Shown here: piece after piece, positions 59,001-64,000 of the stretch | Numbering within the stretch: position 1 is the stretch's first letter | Layout of the letters: the number at the start of each line of letters is the position of its first letter | Assembly (NCBI RefSeq): GCF_050003625.1 | Contig: NC_134399.1 | Coordinates: 227,110,783-227,174,782 of the forward strand | Direction of reading: 5' to 3' | Length of the DNA stretch: 64,000 nucleotides | Source: Haematobia irritans | Taxonomy: Eukaryota > Arthropoda > Insecta > Diptera > Muscidae | The notes under the pieces: model-generated | The model's database searches: none | What the model saw: the letters and a program-made list of their open reading frames with translations, nothing else | What the model was told of the DNA's origin: nothing | Program-made: the position numbers and the translations under genes

Positions 59001-62000
59001 CAAATTTAATTGAATCTGACATCCTTTCCTACTAAAAACTAAACTAGAAACATTAAGTCAATTAGGTCAATGATTGAAAATTGTTAAATTTTTAGTTAAA
59101 AATTAATTAATACAATCAACTTTTTAATCGAACTAGGAAGACTACTTCAGTTAAAAAAGTGATGGATTTTTATTTCTTATTTGAGACATTTTAGTTAAAA
59201 AATTAGTTGGATCAATTAATTTTGTGATTGAGTCAAAAAAAATTGTTTGAGTGTATGAATATATTCTGCAATTTTATGATCTGCAAATTTTCTAACCCAC
59301 ACTCATGTACGGCCATTTTCAGTTCAAGTAACTTCGTTAGGCTTTAACTGCCAGTTATGTGAAAGTAAATTGCAGATATCTTCTCTCGGATTAACTTTTA
59401 TCGAAAAAGTTTCAGCAGTTAAGTTTCTAACTGCCATGTGAATATACAGGCAGGGTGACAAACATGTCCATAGTACAAATTAAAAGTTCGTTAGTAAACG
59501 TAGCACTAACGAATCTGCATAGTAATGGGGGTCAGTGACATAAACAAATTACTAAATTTACTTTTTTTATCAAATAAAATTTATTTCAAGATACAAACTA
59601 TGACAATAAGCACGAAATGAATTTGTTATATCCAGTAATAATTATTATACCCAGTAAAATAAACTCTTAAACTCTTCATCTCCATTAATAAAAAAAATAA
59701 AATATTCTTCCATTAAAACTGATTGGCATTTATCTGCATTGTATTCCTAGACTCTTTAAAAGCTATCAGCATTTGTACGATCGGTCATTAGCTAAATAAC
59801 AATTGTATCAACGATAACAAGTAATATGAACTCTTGTTTGCATATGGTTATTAAAGTGGTTCTTTAAATTGTTTAGCGAAATGAGCAAAGCAGGGAGAAG
59901 AACTGCAGGCTATTGACCAAAGTATATAAATATGCATTTATATTTTTAGGTCGTTAGCCTCTATTTGCAGTTTAAAATGTTTTCTAAATAAGTGGACTAT
60001 AATTTGTAATTTCAACAAATTATTTTTTTTTAATTTCCAGTTTTGTCTCTAATGGAAACTTTGTTTGAGTAAGTGTACAAAGTTAGCTAATCAAATTTTT
60101 AACCATTTTACGAATAAATCTACGATCTTATCAATATAATCGTAGTAAGTGGGTTAAGAATCCTGCAACTGTCGTTACAATACGACAAATGTTCAACATA
60201 AAAAGCTACATACATAACTTCCATGTCAATCTAGGTATATTTTTCTCCGAAGTTGACATATCCTTCATTCTAAGAGAATCCTACACTCAATGCCGGACGA
60301 CATATAAGAACGGACTATATGGCGTCATGGCACATTTTTGAGAGTGACCTGGAATCAATTATCCCAAGCGTAGAGGACTGGGACGAAAACAGGATACACT
60401 TTGGGAATCTCAACATCTATACTGACGGCTCAAAAATGACCGAGGGTGTAGGCAGCGGAATATACTGCAAGGAGTTAGAACTTAAGGAGTCCTTTAAGTT
60501 GGACGAACAATGCAGCATTTTCCAGGCCGAGATATTTGCTATTGCAAAAGCTACTGAACTTATATCGATGAGGCCGTTATTTAGATGCGATATCAGCATT
60601 TTCATCGATAGTCAGGCAGCTATAAAGGCCCTGAGCAGTACGAACATAAGGTCAAAGGTGGTCAGCCGCTGTCGTAGAGAGCTTAGGGTTCTCACTGAAC
60701 AGCATAATGAAACTCTGTGCTGGGTACCTGGACATTATGGTATAGCTGGGAATGAAGAGGCAGATATACTGGCTAAGAAAGGCGCAGGTGGTACGGAAAA
60801 CGTCATTTCGGACGTTTTTCCTCCGCTCTCTTTGTTTATTTACAGGATCAACAGCAAATATTAAGATTTATATAAGAGACGATGGGCTTCTTCTATTGGC
60901 TGTGAACAAACCAAACTGATATGGGACGAAAATAATATTAGGAACTCTGAAGTCTTGATGTCATTGCAGAGAGAGGATGTAAGGTCTATGATAGGCATCA
61001 TAACGGGACACAACACCTTGGGAAGACACATGGTAAGGATACGTCTAGCGAATGATGACATTTGTAGGTGGTGTCTGGACCCCGATGCTACGGAAGATTC
61101 TTTTCACTTTCTGTGCCAGTGTCCAGCACTATCTTTCAGCAGAAACAAGATACTGGGCTCTTATTTCTTTCAGACTATGACCGACTTGCGAGTATGCAGT
61201 ATGAGGAATATCCTCGTCTTCATCAAGCCTTCGGGGTGGAGGAACTAGGCGCGTCCAAAGGATACATTATCATACGATAGGCTCATTCCGGCCGGAAGTA
61301 GACGGACACGAGGAGGAAGATGGAAAGAAGTCAGAGGTATCGCAATGGACCAACTATGGTCTAAGTGGACACAAACCCGCATGTTCGGATTCGTGTCAGC
61401 CTCCATAACCTAACGTAACCTAACCTACACTCAAACAAAATTGTTCGTAGGCTGGATTTTAGAAAAAAAGTATTTTTGATTCTTGTAAACATTTGCGAAC
61501 AATATAAAATATAACCTATTGCTGATGTTTTTCTATGAGTATATGTTGATCTAAAGCATATATTGTGGTGGATAGAGGTATTGCGGAAGGGATTCAAGAT
61601 AATGAACCAAAGTAAGCAGGAATGTATTACAATTTTTTGAAATTAAAGATTTTATTTTTGTGCATCATTGGTGGTCTCTCGAAAGACTGGTATTTCCTCT
61701 GCAATGATACTGGCAAATTTAATGTATTAATTTTTTTCATCAAAGAGGGAAATCAAAATTGAAATTCTATAGGAGAGTATAGTAAAGAATTTCAAAAAAA
61801 AAAAAAGACGGTCAATCTTCAATCGACAATTTTAAAATGTTATGGATTGATGATTTGTTAACATTACTCTTAGGTTTTTTAGTTAAATCTCTCATATGGT
61901 ATTATCATGATCATGTATACCATTACTTTCTATCCGAGATGAAGAAGAAACAAGAGCTGTTCAAAGAAAACAAACAGATGCTATGCAAACCTTGACCTAT

Positions 62001-62980
62001 CGCAATACAAATGCAATGAAGTAGCAAAAACATACAATCTACGATAGTGACAACGACAATCAATAAACAAGCATATGAACAGTTAATGAAATGTCTAGGC
62101 TACTCAAAAAGACATGCTAAAGCATTACGGACATTCCTTGAGATATCGTGCGTTTCTTTAGAGTATTGTACTCATATAACAATAACAACTTTATATAAAT
62201 ATATTTGATGAATGCCAGTGAACTGTGGACAACTTTTAAATCAACTGATAAAAAGATTCCACTTGGAATCATGGCGGGCACGCAATTCAGAGCATCTCTC
62301 ATCCTAATTAAAGGCCAATTAAGAGCCTATTCCACAACAAGTCATGTGTCTTTTTCTGTTTTGCATCTGTCTCAGAGAATAAAGGAAAGCTAATAAGACA
62401 CAATGGTTGAAGTAAATGGGTGGGATAAGGAATGGGTGGTTGGCATTATTATGTAATGCAATAATAAGTACCTTCAAGAGTAAGACAACTCAAAACATGC
62501 TAGGAAACTGCAAAATTATATCTTGTGTACATTTTATATGGAAATAAGTACATATACACAGCGCCATGCATTGAAAACAGGCCGTCAGTCCTAGTGCTAA
62601 ATCAATATGGACCTGCCCATATAAGAAGATATATGGCATTAATTGCCTTCTATGTACATCCTATGTTAATTGGCTGATTTTTAGTAAGCATTGCCAAAAA
62701 AGGTTTTCGATTTTATTTTCTGCATATTATGTATGTACTTCATGTCACCATGAATGAAGGGTAAATGTAACCTTGAGATACTTGCTTGCTTGCTTCATGT
62801 CCACAGCACAACTATAAACAAAGATCTTACCAATACATAAATATCGATGAGTACTCCCGGAGGTAAGTAACGGAGTTGTTGAACAGCATCTAAAGTCTGC
62901 GAACGATAATTTAGTTGGGAGACAAAACAATAGAGACATCGATCGTAAAGTGTTTCGCGTTTAGGCCCCACAAGATCCAT
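50087..62980 (-). CDS. APPBP2: Amyloid protein-binding protein 2 (APPBP2) homologue, TPR protein, eight exons
   Basis: Human APPBP2 is a kinesin-light-chain-like TPR protein that binds the APP basolateral sorting signal and also serves as a CUL2 ubiquitin-ligase receptor for C-degrons; the same role is inferred here. Exons on minus: 62980-62831, 55075-54522, 54461-54234, 54149-54048, 53991-53481, 53419-53254, 50414-50257, 50185-50087 (TGA). Every junction is GT-AG and in phase; total 656 codons including stop, against 585 residues in human. Seen: RETLYDRC near the N-terminus, DVLRQAGKACVVKRDYQRA, KYADTLLDYGFFLLN, HVAIAHEDLSYAYYVHEY, NVQTAKLYGNLGRLYQTMNR, DYEVGLSIGHLASVYNY, YSGLQYDYLGL: the conserved TPR run. 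Exon 2 carries a Gln/Ser/Ala-rich insert that explains the extra length. ATG 62980 fits the family start, and the open frame upstream has no similarity. Intron 1 is 7.8 kb and intron 6 is 2.8 kb; both hold TEs. Confidence 0.92.
52115..52303. mobile_element. Small AT-rich MITE, second copy
   Basis: Parallels 6434-6668: GCACACAAATTTTTTTTCTG at the left, GAAATTTTTTCTGTGC at the right, with TCAATCACAGAAATGATAGT inside. It lies in intron 6 of the APPBP2 homologue. Confidence 0.55.
55076..56430. other. Intron sequence of the APPBP2 homologue, nothing recognised
   Basis: Very AT-rich part of intron 1, including poly-T and poly-A runs at about 56210. No motif found. Confidence 0.5.
56436..58321. mobile_element. 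Element 'F', full-length, with 152-bp internal tandem repeats
   Basis: TATACCCTTCACCACTA at the left recurs inverted near the right end (about 58264-58281), followed by GTCGGCTCCGCCC and ACTTACTTACTTGTTTT. The interior has about seven units, each opening ATCGGTTCAGATTTAGATAT, at about 56713, 56861, 57013, 57165, 57317, 57470 and 57623. No ORF of note. It is reminiscent in layout of element G. Confidence 0.78.
58325..60280. other. Intron sequence with one AT-rich repeat block
   Basis: At about 59035-59240, AAACATTAAGTCAATTAGG and AACTAGGAAGACTACTTCAG match the repeat at 5890-6100. The rest shows nothing recognisable. Confidence 0.5.
60285..61427 (+). mobile_element. 5'-truncated RNase H-bearing LINE, 3' end
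   Basis: Carries the RNase H domain and C-terminal zinc-knuckle-like segment of ORF2, then a 3' UTR ending in CATAACCTAACGTAACCTAA. It is in APPBP2 intron 1, antisense to that gene. The presence of RNase H fits the I/R1/LOA side of the LINE tree. Confidence 0.85.
60319..61248 (+). pseudogene. LINE ORF2 C-terminal part: RNase H plus CCHC-like segment
   Basis: RNase H catalytic set is complete: IYTDGSKM (D), IFQAEIFAIAKA (E), IFIDSQAAIKAL (D), WVPGHYGIAGNEEADILAK (H and D). The frame is broken at about 60864-60880 (TAA). It then resumes as KRRWASSIGCEQTKLIW and ends with CRWCLDPDATEDSFHFLCQC, a Cys/His pattern usual at the C-terminus of such ORF2 proteins. The RT and endonuclease parts are absent through 5' truncation. 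Confidence 0.9.
61430..62780. other. Intron sequence of the APPBP2 homologue, nothing recognised
   Basis: Ordinary AT-rich intron 1 sequence between the LINE fragment and exon 1. No repeats or motifs that I can name. Confidence 0.45.
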
Positions 62981-63230
62981 TATTCTGTTGGTGGGCAGGG
63001 TAGCACAAATCTGTAGAAAACTATCACAATACAAGCTGCAAACAAGCTAGCTTATTTCGAAATGTCGAATAAGAGCTAAATATTTCACAATTTTTACAAT
63101 TTAGTTTGCGGACGAATATACAATAACATCACTTTCCCACTCAAAGTAACATAAAAACCAAGACGGCGATGTTTTTTCCGTTGGTGAGACACCACACAAC
63201 AAAGTCGATGATAAATCACAAGTACGCCGA
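62981..63230 (-). promoter_or_regulatory. APPBP2: 5' UTR / promoter zone of the APPBP2 homologue
   Basis: This lies just upstream of the ATG at 62980. It has the least repetitive and most GC-balanced sequence in the area (for example CCAAGACGGCGATG near 63160). I see no convincing TATA box or start-site motif, so the exact promoter is unresolved. Confidence 0.3.
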
Positions 63231-63469
63231 TTGTTTGTTCTCGAAGCCGTTGAAACAGTTGCACGGCTTCCCAATTACGAATGTTCAGATAGCCATGTAT
63301 TTTCGTACAACATGTCTGTATATGATGAGAATCGTAAAATAGGTCTGTTCACATATTATTCCGTAAGAAAACAATTAATGCACGATTGTTTTCTTGCAGT
63401 TACCACAAGAAATGTGTTTTGTTTTGTTAATATCTAAAAACACGTGCTATATTTTCGAGTTCAATTTTT

Positions 63470-63685
63470 TATTGTCTGTATTAAGTTCGCATTATCGTCC
63501 TAAATGGGCAATTTTTTCGCGGTTATTTTTCTTTAATAATTCATTTCACCGAAAATTAACATTTTCAATTTTTACAATCATTCCCCATCAAGTTGTAATA
63601 AAATTTGCAACAAAAATATATAATTTTATTCTGTTTTTGGAGATTTAGTTTTGGCTAAACTTAGTTCCCACCTTTACTCCATTAA
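63470..63685. mobile_element. Degenerate MITE related to 63742-63965
   Basis: GTATTAAGTTCGCATTATCG at the left and TAAACTTAGTTCCCACCTTT at the right. The middle shares CCCCATCAAGTTGTAATAAA with the next copy. Confidence 0.65.
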
Positions 63686-63741
63686 AATAGTTCGATTTGA
63701 AGGAGATAAATTAATTTAATTAAATTGATTTTTTTTCCTTT

Positions 63742-63965
63742 AAGGTGAGTATTAAGTTCGAGTTTAGCCGCTAAAATTGCCATTTTTTCACGATTACTTT
63801 TCTTTAATAATACTTTTTAAGGAATACAAACTTTGTGAAAACTTGCTTTGGGCTATTCCCCATCAAGTTATAATAAAATATGCAACAAATATGTATAATT
63901 TTATGCCTTTTTGTAATGATTTAGTTTTCACTTTAGTGAAAAAACTCGAACTTAATACTCACCTT
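63742..63965. mobile_element. MITE with AAGGTGAGTATTAAG termini
   Basis: AAGGTGAGTATTAAGTTCGA at the left; CTCGAACTTAATACTCACCTT at the right is its inverse. About 224 bp, non-coding. Confidence 0.85.
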
Positions 63966-64000
63966 TAAGGTGGGTATTAAGTTCGAGTTTAGCCGCTAAT
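63966..64000. mobile_element. Start of another MITE copy, cut by the window edge
   Basis: AAGGTGGGTATTAAGTTCGA restarts directly after the preceding copy, so the two are end to end. The rest is outside the window. Confidence 0.75.

Noticed and set aside
63231..63437. 68-codon frame upstream of APPBP2 on +
   Set aside because: It opens at TTG rather than ATG and shows no motif; a divergent gene here cannot be supported.
1..64000. CRISPR arrays, phage or bacterial defence systems
   Set aside because: All tandem repeats here lack regular unique spacers, and the window is insect nuclear DNA with spliced genes.

Overview
The window is animal, almost certainly insect, nuclear DNA. It is AT-rich, genes are split by GT-AG introns of 56 bp to 9.9 kb, and most of the length is transposable-element (TE) sequence. 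The host proteins look dipteran. Two mariners match the Himar1 type first described from the horn fly Haematobia irritans, so a calyptrate fly of the Haematobia/Stomoxys kind is likely. The species call is inference.

Three host genes can be read. (1) On +, 6993-7337, the last two exons of an AGTRAP-like membrane protein; its 5' exons were not found. (2) On -, 27642 to 11788, a five-exon group III secretory phospholipase A2, 345 codons, all phases consistent; its 9.9 kb and 4.8 kb introns are packed with TEs. (3) On -, 62980 to 50087, an eight-exon APPBP2 homologue (TPR protein), 655 codons, all phases consistent.

The rest is layered TE debris. There are two Himar1-type mariners (592-2147, 14896-16158), two D37E Tc1/mariner copies (20307-21530, 25770-27052), one D41D rosa-like mariner (38394-39305) and a mariner N-terminal scrap (about 2620-2890). 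A decayed LINE lies at about 8105-10900 and a 5'-truncated RNase H LINE at about 60285-61427. A tRNA-derived SINE family ends in CCTAA repeats. Many non-autonomous terminal-inverted-repeat (TIR) elements are present, several delimited to the base by target-site duplications (TSDs).

The most instructive parts are: a Russian-doll nest at 44588-47291, where four elements with 8-bp TSDs sit in or on one older element; two minisatellite-filled hAT-like elements (40979-43125, 46589-47170); a TIR element family carrying two divergent tRNA-like promoters; and matching 3' ends of the SINE and the RNase H LINE, which suggests a parasite/partner pair. No CRISPR array, rRNA gene, functional tRNA gene or prokaryotic-type system is present. 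Long stretches, notably 27.7-33.1 kb, 36.4-38.4 kb and 47.8-50.0 kb, hold no gene I can recognise.
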